From the NCBI GenBank assembly GCA_963972105.1, contig CAXAVH010000077.1, positions 1-12,907 of the forward strand: a stretch of DNA of 12,907 bases, in the 5' to 3' direction. Below, piece after piece: positions 1-8,300 of this stretch (positions are counted from its first letter, which is position 1; each line of letters begins with the position of its first letter). Both the position numbers and the translations under genes were made by a program. Origin of the DNA: NZQO01 sp002693605. Lineage in GTDB: Bacteria > Bacteroidota > Bacteroidia > Flavobacteriales > Flavobacteriaceae. Under the pieces are notes generated by a model that was given only the letters and a program-made list of their open reading frames with translations, had not been told where the DNA came from and searched no databases.

Positions 1-289
1 TACAGAACGCAACGATTGCACGTTTATTGAAGTAGCCTTGGGCGATGCGGCCATACTTCCTATGGAACCTACTTTCCATACCATTATTGCCAACATTAAC
101 CGAAACATATTGCTGAGCGACCTGCCGCGTTATAAAGACTGTCTAAAGCAGGACGGGCTCTTGTTTTTAAGCGGTTTTTACACGGAGGATTTACCGAGTA
201 TAACCGAAGCGTGTACTAAACTTGGGCTTCGCTTCGTTGACAACAAGGAGCGTAATAATTGGGTTGCGGCGAAATTTGTAAATTTGTAA
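1..289 (+). CDS. prmA: Ribosomal protein L11 methyltransferase, C-terminal part (5' end outside window)
   Basis: This is the last 95 residues of a reading frame that is open from base 2 (first complete codon) to the TAA at 287-289. PrmA is a cytoplasmic SAM-dependent enzyme that methylates ribosomal protein L11. The visible part contains the segment IIANINRNIL, which corresponds to the post-II motif of PrmA-like Rossmann methyltransferases (the ANI.. strand). The C-terminal half of the catalytic domain follows (LLFLSGFYTEDL, then WVAAKF near the end). The SAM-binding glycine loop and the N-terminal domain lie outside the window. The TTG at 38 is an internal leucine codon and not a start, because the frame runs off the left edge. 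clpS follows after 4 nt, a pairing I know from Flavobacteriaceae, so the two are probably co-transcribed. Family assignment is by motif and context only. Confidence 0.85.
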   Translation, partial: TERNDCTFIEVALGDAAILPMEPTFHTIIANINRNILLSDLPRYKDCLKQDGLLFLSGFYTEDLPSITEACTKLGLRFVDNKERNNWVAAKFVNL

Positions 290-293
290 GGTT

Positions 294-569
294 ATGGGAA
301 CTAAGGAAAAATTTCAGGAAGAGGTACTCTTTGCCGAAAAGGAAGACAAGGAAAACCAAATTGTATTATATAATGATGACGTGAACACCTTCGATCATGT
401 GATCAATACGCTTATTTATACCTGTGACCATACGCCCGAACAGGCCGAACAGTGTTCCATTATCGTGCATTACAAGGGAAAATGTACCGTTAAATCGGGT
501 TCCTTTGACGATCTGAAGCCCAGATGCTCTAAACTTTTGGAGGCTGGATTGAGTGCAGAAATTATCTAA
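294..569 (+). CDS. clpS: ATP-dependent Clp protease adaptor ClpS
   Basis: A 91-residue ClpS adaptor, which binds N-end-rule substrates and passes them to the ClpA/ClpC unfoldase in the cytoplasm. The core motif YNDDVNTFDHVI (residues 26-37) holds the N-degron pocket residues N27 and D28. H59 in IIVHYKGK sits 32 residues later, the same spacing as N34 and H66 of E. coli ClpS. The N-terminal ~20 residues are charged and probably flexible, as needed to engage the Clp N-domain. The C-terminus is shorter than in E. coli ClpS (about 106 residues), normal for Bacteroidota as far as I recall. It starts with ATG 4 nt after the prmA stop, so translation is probably coupled. No obvious hairpin terminator follows it, so transcript could read into the 155-bp gap before the next gene. 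Confidence 0.95.
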   Translation: MGTKEKFQEEVLFAEKEDKENQIVLYNDDVNTFDHVINTLIYTCDHTPEQAEQCSIIVHYKGKCTVKSGSFDDLKPRCSKLLEAGLSAEII

Positions 570-647
570 CTGGCGGAAAAACCTGTGATTAATTCAAGAG
601 TTTAACGCCCTCATTGAAATTTTGAAAAAATTATTGGGAAAATGTTG

Positions 648-655
648 AATATTTG
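648..655 (+). promoter_or_regulatory. Candidate -7 promoter box for the M57 peptidase gene (weak)
   Basis: The octamer AATATTTG differs from the Bacteroidota -7 consensus TAnnTTTG only at the first base. A TTTG at 621-624 could be the -33 element, but the 23-nt gap is long. If used, transcription would start near 660, leaving a leader of roughly 60-65 nt that includes the palindrome at 679-692. This is a motif match with imperfect spacing, so it is tentative. Confidence 0.3.
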
Positions 656-678
656 TAAGAAATAACCTACATTTATAA

Positions 679-692
679 TTAGGTTAACCTAA
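679..692. promoter_or_regulatory. Perfect 14-bp palindrome upstream of the M57 peptidase gene
   Basis: TTAGGTTAACCTAA reads identically on both strands and lies 32 bp before the ATG at 725. A partial upstream match, AACCT at 664-668, can also pair with AGGTT at 681-685. A loopless palindrome of this kind suits a dimeric DNA-binding protein better than a transcription terminator. No regulator is encoded next to it, so a role as operator is inference. Confidence 0.35.
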
Positions 693-724
693 CAAACCAT
701 TAACTAATTCCTAATTCCAAATCA

Positions 725-1579
725 ATGAGAAAATTAAAGTTTGGGCTCGTGGCCTGTATGGCCGTAAGTTTAGCCCTCGTGTCTTGTTCCAAAGACGAAG
801 AACAATCGGTAGCCCCAGAGAGTACCGAGGCAAATCAAACGCGTGAAGTTCCCCAGCGCATTCTTGATATTGTCAAGAAACTGAATATGAATTCAGATTA
901 CGTCGAATATCGCACGTTCCATTTTCCCGACGGCACGACCGATGAGCGCATTTATATCGAAGATGACATAGTGATGACCGAGGCCGAACTGTTGGCCCTC
1001 GAGAATGATGTTACTACATCAAGACAGTACAGCACCAACAACTTGGTTAGCCAGGGCCGAAACATCAGTATTATAGGGTATACGGGCGGTAGCCAGGCGC
1101 TTTCCAGCAAGGAACGTACGGCACTGCAGTGGGCCGTTAATAACTATAATCGACTAAGCGGGGTCTCCATCAGCTTCAACCTATCGTTTGGCACCAATTA
1201 CCAAAGCAAGGACATGGTGGTATATAACAATACCGTGAACAATCCCAATGGTGCGGGCGGAAGCGCTGGGTTTCCCAGTGGCGGGCTTCCCCATAAGTTT
1301 GTCCAGATTTACGGATTGTCCGGTTACTCTACCGATGTTAACGAACACGTAATCACCCACGAAATTGGTCATTCGGTAGGTTTCCGCCATACTGATTGGT
1401 TTAGCCGCCAAAGCTGCGGACAGAATGTGAACGAAGGTTCTGCGGGTGTGGGGGCCAACCATATTGGGGGTACGCCAACGGGCTACGACGCCACATCCAT
1501 AATGTTGGCCTGCTTTAGCGCGAGCGCCAATGGAGAGTTTAACAATAATGATATTACTGCGTTGCAGAATATGTACTAA
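725..1579 (+). CDS. Secreted lipoprotein zinc metalloprotease, M57 / dual-action HEIGH family
   Basis: A 284-residue protein with a lipoprotein signal peptide: MRKLKF, a hydrophobic core at residues 7-19, then lipobox LVSC with C21 as the lipidated cysteine. It is therefore probably anchored in the outer membrane, facing the periplasm or the surface. Residues ~22-100 form an acidic, low-hydrophobicity linker or propeptide. The catalytic zinc motif HEIGHSVGFRH (H212, E213, H216, H222) fits the metzincin pattern HExxHxxGxxH. SIMLACF, with M260, is a likely Met-turn. C231 and C263 could form a disulfide. This matches peptidase family M57, whose Bacteroidota members are annotated as dual-action HEIGH metallo-peptidases. 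Substrate is unknown. The gene stands alone between clpS and the oppositely oriented copper operon and has its own terminator at 1603-1634. The ATG at 725 is chosen because the signal peptide begins there. Confidence 0.88.
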   Translation: MRKLKFGLVACMAVSLALVSCSKDEEQSVAPESTEANQTREVPQRILDIVKKLNMNSDYVEYRTFHFPDGTTDERIYIEDDIVMTEAELLALENDVTTSRQYSTNNLVSQGRNISIIGYTGGSQALSSKERTALQWAVNNYNRLSGVSISFNLSFGTNYQSKDMVVYNNTVNNPNGAGGSAGFPSGGLPHKFVQIYGLSGYSTDVNEHVITHEIGHSVGFRHTDWFSRQSCGQNVNEGSAGVGANHIGGTPTGYDATSIMLACFSASANGEFNNNDITALQNMY

Positions 1580-1602
1580 ATGTTGCTATTTAGAGATGGG
1601 AG

Positions 1603-1634
1603 CCTGCCCCCGATCGTGTGGGGCGGGTTTTTTT
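1603..1634 (+). terminator. Rho-independent terminator of the M57 peptidase gene
   Basis: CCTGCCCC (1603-1610) pairs with GGGGCGGG (1620-1627) with one T-G wobble. The loop is 9 nt and a run of seven T follows at 1628-1634. It lies 23 nt after the stop codon at 1577-1579. The GC-rich stem with an immediate T tract is the standard intrinsic terminator form. Confidence 0.85.
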
Positions 1635-1659
1635 AGTTCAAACAGAAATTACTATGCAT

Positions 1660-1695
1660 ATATGAAAACCTGCCAATGGCAGGTTTTCATATTTT
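1660..1695. terminator. Bidirectional hairpin terminator between convergent genes
   Basis: A 16-bp arm at 1660-1675 is the exact reverse complement of 1677-1692, centred on A1676. In RNA the innermost pairs must open to form a small loop. T-rich sequence flanks the stem on the right (ATTTT) and the inner stem edges are AAAA and TTTT, so it can act in both directions. It lies 85 bp beyond the cusB stop, and is the best candidate for the 3' end of the leftward copper operon. It could also back up the terminator at 1603-1634 in the + direction. Confidence 0.7.
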
Positions 1696-1777
1696 AAGAA
1701 GTTGAAAAACTTAGGAAAAATAAAACAATCTTGGGTCTATATGTTAACTACCAAGGGTCATGCCCTATTCATTGTAT

Positions 1778-3535
1778 TCAATCTAGTTCGGCCGTGACAC
1801 TCCCGCATGTAAGCATTGCATCTCCATAATACGGGTTTTTTATTTCACGTTGAGCGCTTATCCAAGTGGCCCCTTTATCGTTGTTCGCCATAGGGCAAGT
1901 CTGTACGTAATAATCAGATAGTCCTTCCAAATTCATAGCAATAGGCACCATATTTTTGTTCAGCATTACAAAATGCGCCCGTTGGTTTTCCAGCGCGGTA
2001 TTTTCAGAAATTGCGCTTAACATATTGATGGCTTGGCGTACGTGCTGTGATTCTAGTTTACCGAGGTCTTCACCGACCGCCGATTGCAGGATATTTGCTG
2101 TTTCTTCCGCAGAGGCGGAAATCTCACGCGTATTGCCCAATACAAATGCATCTTTCATTCGCAAATAAGGTTTCAGGGCTGCCCTAAATTTAGTTCCAAA
2201 GGCCTTGGGAAATTTCATATCAAGCGGATCAAACGTCGTGGAGCCCGAGTGTGTAACCTGTTGGTTCATCATAGAGCGTTTTCCCTGCAGCTGTGCGGTG
2301 GCATCGACGGTAAAAGTGCCGTTGGTAACGATTTCATCGCCGTTCTGAAGCCCCGACAGGATAGGGTAGGAATCTGCTTGCCGAGAGCCCAAAATCACCT
2401 CACGCATTTCGAAGATAGGCTGGTTGGCGTGGGTTTTTACGTAAACGAGCGAGCGTTCTCCGGTCCATAATACGGCGGTCGCGGGAATGGTAATTTGGCC
2501 TGTGATAGGGGCTGTGCCCGCGATAACGACGGTTACGAACATCCCCGGTTTTAGTAGATCGTCCTTGTTCTGAAGGGTGGCGCGTACCGTTACCGTGCGG
2601 GTAGCCGTATTTAAGATTGGATCGATAAACGAAACGGTACCTTCAAATTCCCTATTCGGAAAGGCGCTCGTGGTCATTTGTATCTTTTGGCCTAATTGTA
2701 ACTCCGCTATCTGATTTTCGTAGGCATCAAATGCCGCCCAGACCGAGTTTAGATTGCTTAGCCTAACAATAGGCTGTCCCTGGTTCACGTAGTCGCCCTC
2801 GGCAACCAATACTTCTGAAACCGTCCCCGTAACCGTGGCATACACCGGAAAGTTTTCCCGCACTTTCCCTTCCGATTCTATTGCATTGATCTGCGCGTCT
2901 GTTAACTTCCAGTTTTTTAGCTTATTCCTAACCGCACGGTATAAAGCTGGCTGCGTTTCCTTTAGGGATGCGGCGGTAATAAGCTCTTGCTGCGCAGCTA
3001 CGAGGTTGGGAGCATAGATGGTGGCCAATAATTCACCCCGTCTTACTTCCTGTCCCGTAAAATTTACATTTAAGCGCTCGATTCGACCCGCAAAATAGCT
3101 GGATTGTACTGCATTATTTTCTTCGTTCACTACGATTTTGCCCGAAAGCTTAAGCAAATTGTTGTTCTCGCCTGAAGTTACATTTCCAACTATGGTAGTT
3201 TGGATATTGGCGAGCGCCATAGCATTTTCGGTCATTTTTATTTCGTTGACGGAAAGGTTATCGGCATTCGATTCTGCCGGGATTAGATCCATACCACATA
3301 TGGGACAGTCACCTGGATCGGGCTGCATAATTTGTGGGTGCATGGAGCAGGTCCAAAGTGCCGGTTCCGCAGCATCATCTTGTGCAGGGCCGTCGGACCT
3401 ATCGGATACGTCCGTGACGGCCGAACCATCGTTGATAGATTGGCCAAAGAGGAGCCAGCCCAACAGCAACCCCGTTAAAACGGCTACAGCAAGGTAGGCG
3501 ATAGGTTTTTTCATATTGTTTGTTTTATTCTTCAT
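1778..3535 (-). CDS. cusB: CusB-type RND periplasmic adaptor with N-terminal heavy-metal-binding domain and C-terminal DUF3347 domain
   Basis: A 585-residue membrane-fusion protein that links an inner-membrane RND pump to a TolC-type channel. Order of parts: an N-terminal membrane anchor (~10-30); an Asp-rich linker (~35-58); a heavy-metal-binding domain with WTCSMHP (61-67) and CPICGM (77-82), giving C63, M65, H66, C77, C80 and M82; adaptor barrel-sandwich and hairpin regions (~128-260); a beta-barrel (~265-345); and a membrane-proximal region to ~420. The C-terminal ~150 residues match a DUF3347-type domain, ending with TCPMA (C547, M549) and YGDAMLTCG (M574, C577), which are plausible Cu ligands. 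E. coli CusB is near 400 residues, so both metal domains are additions. The gene overlaps the DUF305 stop by 11 nt. An alternative start is the ATG at 3514 (codon 8), which would remove the overlap. No lipobox is seen. Confidence 0.92.
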   Translation of the reverse strand: MKNKTNNMKKPIAYLAVAVLTGLLLGWLLFGQSINDGSAVTDVSDRSDGPAQDDAAEPALWTCSMHPQIMQPDPGDCPICGMDLIPAESNADNLSVNEIKMTENAMALANIQTTIVGNVTSGENNNLLKLSGKIVVNEENNAVQSSYFAGRIERLNVNFTGQEVRRGELLATIYAPNLVAAQQELITAASLKETQPALYRAVRNKLKNWKLTDAQINAIESEGKVRENFPVYATVTGTVSEVLVAEGDYVNQGQPIVRLSNLNSVWAAFDAYENQIAELQLGQKIQMTTSAFPNREFEGTVSFIDPILNTATRTVTVRATLQNKDDLLKPGMFVTVVIAGTAPITGQITIPATAVLWTGERSLVYVKTHANQPIFEMREVILGSRQADSYPILSGLQNGDEIVTNGTFTVDATAQLQGKRSMMNQQVTHSGSTTFDPLDMKFPKAFGTKFRAALKPYLRMKDAFVLGNTREISASAEETANILQSAVGEDLGKLESQHVRQAINMLSAISENTALENQRAHFVMLNKNMVPIAMNLEGLSDYYVQTCPMANNDKGATWISAQREIKNPYYGDAMLTCGSVTAELD

Positions 3536-4010
3536 TTTCCAAACGGTTAATCATTTTTTTCATTTCGGCAATTTCCTTTCGCTGCGCCTCGATAATTTCC
3601 TCAGCCAACTTTTTAACTTCCGGGTCATTGATTGCGGCTCGCTCGCTTGTCAAGATCGCAATGGAGTGGTGGGGAATCATCGCCCGCATATACAGCACAT
3701 CACCAATAATGGGCCGTTGCATGCGAACGAACGCAAGGGCAGTCGTAAACATCACGATACTGCCCAAAACAATGGCAATGTTTTTTCTCCTGTTCTTGTA
3801 CATATTTCGCATTGCCACGAACATGATAATAGCCATTGCCGAGATGCCTAGGCAAGTCATATAAAAGCGGGTCAAGCTGAAATAGACATGGTCTATGGCA
3901 TAGGTGTTCAGGTACATTGTAATATACATGGCAACGAATGAGGCTGCTAGCATTGCGACAAACTTGGTATAGCTGCCGTTAGATTTCTGGGTGTTGTTTT
4001 GTGAGTTCAT
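3525..4010 (-). CDS. DUF305 domain membrane protein
   Basis: A 161-residue protein with three predicted membrane helices (~14-36, 43-66, 77-95) followed by a soluble C-terminal DUF305-like segment. The hallmark is MIPHHSIAIL (residues 111-120) with H114 and H115. An acidic/basic amphipathic helix follows (EVKKLAEEIIEAQRKEIAEMKKM). DUF305 proteins are ferritin-like helical proteins that are often found beside copper and silver resistance genes. Their biochemical role is not firmly established. Here the protein lies between the TolC-type channel gene (59-nt gap) and cusB (11-nt overlap), so it belongs to the efflux operon. Methionines are frequent in the membrane part (M20, M28, M32, M51, M59, M63, M67, M70), which might matter for Cu(I). 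That last point is inference. Confidence 0.85.
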   Translation of the reverse strand: MNSQNNTQKSNGSYTKFVAMLAASFVAMYITMYLNTYAIDHVYFSLTRFYMTCLGISAMAIIMFVAMRNMYKNRRKNIAIVLGSIVMFTTALAFVRMQRPIIGDVLYMRAMIPHHSIAILTSERAAINDPEVKKLAEEIIEAQRKEIAEMKKMINRLENEE

Positions 4011-4069
4011 ATCTTTGGTTTTTGGTTATTATTTTAATTATTTTTGAAATTCCCTCTCAATCAAATTTA

Positions 4070-5368
4070 TCAGTTTTCGGTTAGGTAGTTTAGGGTAGCA
4101 GTTGCTTCGAAATAGTTCTCTACGGTTTCAATTCGCTCAATTTCGAACTTAAGCTGAAGTTCCTGAATATCTAATAGGTCGTTAAAGTTAACAGTTCCCG
4201 TTTCATAATTTTTCAGTAAAATTTCCTCGGCATTGCGGGCTTTTCTTAGGTTTTCATCTACAAGCTGATAGCTTATTCGCGCTTGGTCCCGCTTGGCAAG
4301 TACTTGCGCAAGGGTAGTTTCTAACGTATTGAGGCGTTGCGCCCGTAGGGCCTCAATTTCCTGCTGCCGCAGTGCATTTTGTCTAGTAACCGATTTGAAT
4401 CCGCTGTTGAAAATAGGAACCGAGAACGAAACCATGGGCATAATAATATCCTTTCCATTATCGCTGAAGTTCATTCCCGCCCGCTCGCTAACGGGAATAT
4501 AATCCAGGCCAATGGCGAAACTTGGCGTAGCTTCCTTCTGGTTTACCTTTTCTGAAAATTCAATAGTCTCGTAGCGCTTCTCAAATAGTTCAAGCTCGGG
4601 GTTTGATAAGAGCTTTTCGCGATCGTAAATCTTGTCTTGTATCGGAATTGAAACTGTTGAATTAATAGCGAGGGGGCGGTCGCCTTCCGCGCCTATCAGA
4701 TTTTTGAAGGCTACTTGCTCCGCCGCATATTCATGTAGCAGGAGTTGTTGGCGCTCTTGCAGTTCGTTCTGCCTAATTTGCAATTTGAAAATTTCCACCG
4801 CCGAGGCAGTTCCTACTTCTATCGACGTTAGGGCCAAACGTTCGTAGGTCTGCAGTAATTCAATGTTCCTTAGAAGAACCGCCCGAATTGCCTGATTCGC
4901 GTACAACCGATAGTAGGAGCGTGTTACCGCAAGCGCTAATTTTCGCTTCGCTATACTAACTTCCACGAGCTCAGATTCCGAAACGGAACGCGCGTAGCCA
5001 ATACGTGCCCCAATGGTGCCAAACCAAGGTAGCGCTTGCGCTACAGAGATGCGCCCTCGTTGTGCGCCGGTTCGGGTTTCGGGTTCGCTTACAAAGTACC
5101 CCGCTCCGATCGTGGTGTTGGGAAGCGCCTCGGCCGCCGCCAATTTTTCCTGGGCTATGCCATACCTAAGATTAAAGGCTTCAATTTCGGGGTTATTTGC
5201 TTCTGCTTCCGCTATATACGATGGTAATTGCTGTGCAGATAAGGTCAAGCCGGGAAATTGGCAAAGCACCAATACAAGTAAGGCAAATTGGGTATTTAGA
5301 AATCGCCCTAGTCGCTTTTGGTGCGCTTTTGTAGCTTTTTTCGAGCATATATAATAGAATTGTCTCAT
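4070..5368 (-). CDS. TolC-family outer-membrane efflux channel (CusC/CzcC-like)
   Basis: A 432-residue outer-membrane factor that completes the tripartite pump by forming the exit duct. An export signal lies at residues ~22-46, with a hydrophobic core LLVLVLCQFPGLTLSA and likely cleavage before QQLPSY. The rest shows the two-repeat TolC pattern of long amphipathic helices. LTSIEVGTASAVEIFKLQIR at ~180-200 and LLKNYETGTVNFNDLLDIQE at ~390-410 are the paired 'GT' helix-start motifs of the two halves. No lipobox cysteine is seen, unlike E. coli CusC. The start ATG (5368-5366) overlaps the cusA stop in an ATGA arrangement, indicating translational coupling. The N-terminal ~21 residues before the signal core are basic and unusually long. 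Specific naming as cusC rests on operon context. Confidence 0.9.
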   Translation of the reverse strand: MRQFYYICSKKATKAHQKRLGRFLNTQFALLVLVLCQFPGLTLSAQQLPSYIAEAEANNPEIEAFNLRYGIAQEKLAAAEALPNTTIGAGYFVSEPETRTGAQRGRISVAQALPWFGTIGARIGYARSVSESELVEVSIAKRKLALAVTRSYYRLYANQAIRAVLLRNIELLQTYERLALTSIEVGTASAVEIFKLQIRQNELQERQQLLLHEYAAEQVAFKNLIGAEGDRPLAINSTVSIPIQDKIYDREKLLSNPELELFEKRYETIEFSEKVNQKEATPSFAIGLDYIPVSERAGMNFSDNGKDIIMPMVSFSVPIFNSGFKSVTRQNALRQQEIEALRAQRLNTLETTLAQVLAKRDQARISYQLVDENLRKARNAEEILLKNYETGTVNFNDLLDIQELQLKFEIERIETVENYFEATATLNYLTEN

Positions 5369-8300
5369 TTGCGGGCTTTTTTAAGTTCATACTCCTTTTT
5401 CCAGCTATACAAAACGGGAACTATGAAATACGAGGTTATATCGATTACCATTCCCCCGAAAATGGGAACTGCCATCGGGATCATGATGTCACTGCCTTTT
5501 CCGGTAGAGGTAAGTATGGGCAATAAAGCCAATATGGTGGTTACCGTGGTCATTAAACAAGGTCGAATACGCTTGTTCGCGGCCGAGACGACGGCGTTCC
5601 TCAGTTTCTTTTTTTCCGTGGGGCGCGTTCGTTTGAACGATTGCGTTAAGTAGGTTGCCATCACGACCCCGTCGTCGGTTGCGATACCAAAAAGGGCAAT
5701 GAAGCCCACCCAGACGGCGACGCTCAGATTTATGGTTTTCATATTGAAGAGATCGCGAAGATTTTCCCCGAATATGCTAAAATTGAAAAACCAATCTTGG
5801 CCGTATAGCCAGAGCATTATGAAACCTCCGGCAAAGGCTACCGCAATTCCCGTAAATACCATTAAGGAGGTGGAAACCGATTTGAATTGGAAATATAGGA
5901 TGAGAAAAATCACCAAGAGGCACAGCGGCACGACAAAAGAGAGTGTTTTCTCTGCGCGAAGCTGGTTCTCATAGGTGCCGGTAAACTTATAGCTTATGCC
6001 TTTAGGAACAGTGAGTGCGCCTTCCTCGATTTTATCTTGAATTAATTGCTGTGCGTTCTCTACGACATCGACTTCGGCAAATCCATCCACTTTATCGAAC
6101 AGCACATATCCAACCAAGAAGGTATCCTCACTTTTTATCACCTGCGGCCCTTGTTCATAGCGAATCTCGGCAACTTCACCCAATGGCACGGTAGTTCCGT
6201 TGGCCACCGGTACGTAAATTGATTTTAAATCGGCCGGATTGGCCCGTAGTTCGCGGGGGTAGCGAACGCGCACTTGGTAGCGTTCCCTACCTTCCACGGT
6301 CTGCGTGAGGGGAATACCACCTACGGCTACCTGAATTATTTCCTGTACATCAGTTACGGAAATTCCATAGCGCGATAATTGGTCGCGATCAATATCGATG
6401 AGCAAGTACGGTTTACCCACAATTCGATCTGCAAAAACGGCCTGTTCCTTAACCCCGTTTACCTGTTTGAGTATATTTTCCAGCTCAATGCCAAATTCCT
6501 CTATCTGCTTTAGGTCCTGACCTTTTACCTTAATTCCCATGGGAGCGCGCATCCCCGTTTGGAGCATTACCAACCGGGTTTCGATGGGTTGCAACTTAGG
6601 TGCGGAGGTAACACCGGGCAACTTGGTTGCCGCGACGATTTCTTCCCAAATATCGTTGGGAGACTGAATATCAGGTCGCCAATTTCTAAAATACGCTCCA
6701 TCGTCGTCGGGAATCAAATCTTCCCTATCTATTATATTTTGAATTGATTCTTCAGGATAGTTTATCCCGTCGGCCACCTCATTATTGGGGTTAATATGAA
6801 ACTTGCCGTTTGTGAGGACAAAAAAGCCGTCCTCGTTTATTTTGTAGCGCTGCCGTTCGCCAGATTCATTCCGCATATATTCGGACTTGTACTGAATAAC
6901 ATTTTCGTACATTGATAAGGGAGCAGGGTCCAAGGCCGACTCGGTACGGCCCGCCTTACCCACTACCGTCTCAATTTCCGGAATATTGGCTACCGCCATA
7001 TCCAGCAGTTGCAAGTTCCGCTTGTTTTCCTCTACCCCGGCGTGGGGCAGGGAAGTAGGCATTAGCAGAAACGAACCCTCGTTAAGGGCTGGCATGAATT
7101 CTTTCCCGGTATTTTTCATAATAAGTATACCAAGGGTTAAGATAGTAGCGGGGATGATTAAGAACAAAATTTTGTTGCCAAGCGCCCAGCGGAGAATACG
7201 TTCGTAGAACACCTTGAACAAGGAAAAGGAACCGAGTAGCCCAAAGCAAACCAATACAACAAAAATCAGGTTTATGGCGATACTCCGGTTAAAGCCTAGG
7301 GGCCGCCAAAACTCGGCCAGCAAAAATACGATTGCCGTTGCCACAATTGCAATGTTGAATAGCTGCGCGCGCTTTTGCGACAGTATGCCTCTTAGTGCGA
7401 GTATTGCCGTAATTGCAAAGGCTATCAGTATAAGAGCGAGGCCGAAACCATAGAAAAGGGCAACGAGCGCTACTATGATTAGAATACCATTTCCGATATA
7501 TTTCGCCCGTATCGCGATGCTCGCTTTTCTGAATAAAAAGGCAGCAAAAGGAGGTATGAGGAAGAGAGCTACAATGAGTGATGCGGTTAACGCCATGGTT
7601 TTTGTAAATGCCAGCGGCCTAAATAATTTTCCTTCGGCGCCAATCATGGTGAACACCGGAAGAAAACTGATAATGGTGGTAAGCACTGCGGTGAGTATGG
7701 CTCCCGATACCTCGGTAGTAGCATTGTAAATAATCTCGTTGGTGGTATACCGTTCTCCGTTCTTCCGAAAGCGCAAACGCTTACTCTCTAGGTGCCGTAT
7801 CATATTCTCGGCCAGTATCACCCCTACGTCTACCATTGTGCCAATGGCAATGGCGATTCCTGAAAGCGCAACGATGTTGGCGTCCACATTAAATAACTTC
7901 ATCGAGATAAAGACCATCAGCACCGCTACGGGCAACAATCCTGAAATGAGGAGTGACGCGCGCAGGTTGAAAACCATTATAATTATGACCAGAATTGTGA
8001 TGAGAATTTCCATCGTGAGTGCCTCGTTTAGGGTCTCCAATGTCTCCTCAATGAGTTCGGTACGATCGTAAAAAGGAACAATGGTAACTTGTGATATCGT
8101 TCCATCTGCCAACTTTTTAGAGGGCAGTCCCGCTCCAATTTCTTCAATCTGGTCCTTTACATTGTTAATTACCTCCAACGGGTTTGCCCCGTACCGGGCT
8201 ACTACAACGCCGCCCACTCCCTCGGCTCCTTCCTTATCTAAAATACCTCGTCGAGGTGCGGGTCCAAGATGGACATTGGCGATGTCCTTGATGCGAATGG

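Noticed and set aside
2084..3497. Several + strand ORFs of 60-128 aa opposite cusB
   Set aside because: Antisense shadows of a strongly supported gene; no family motifs or signal sequences of their own.
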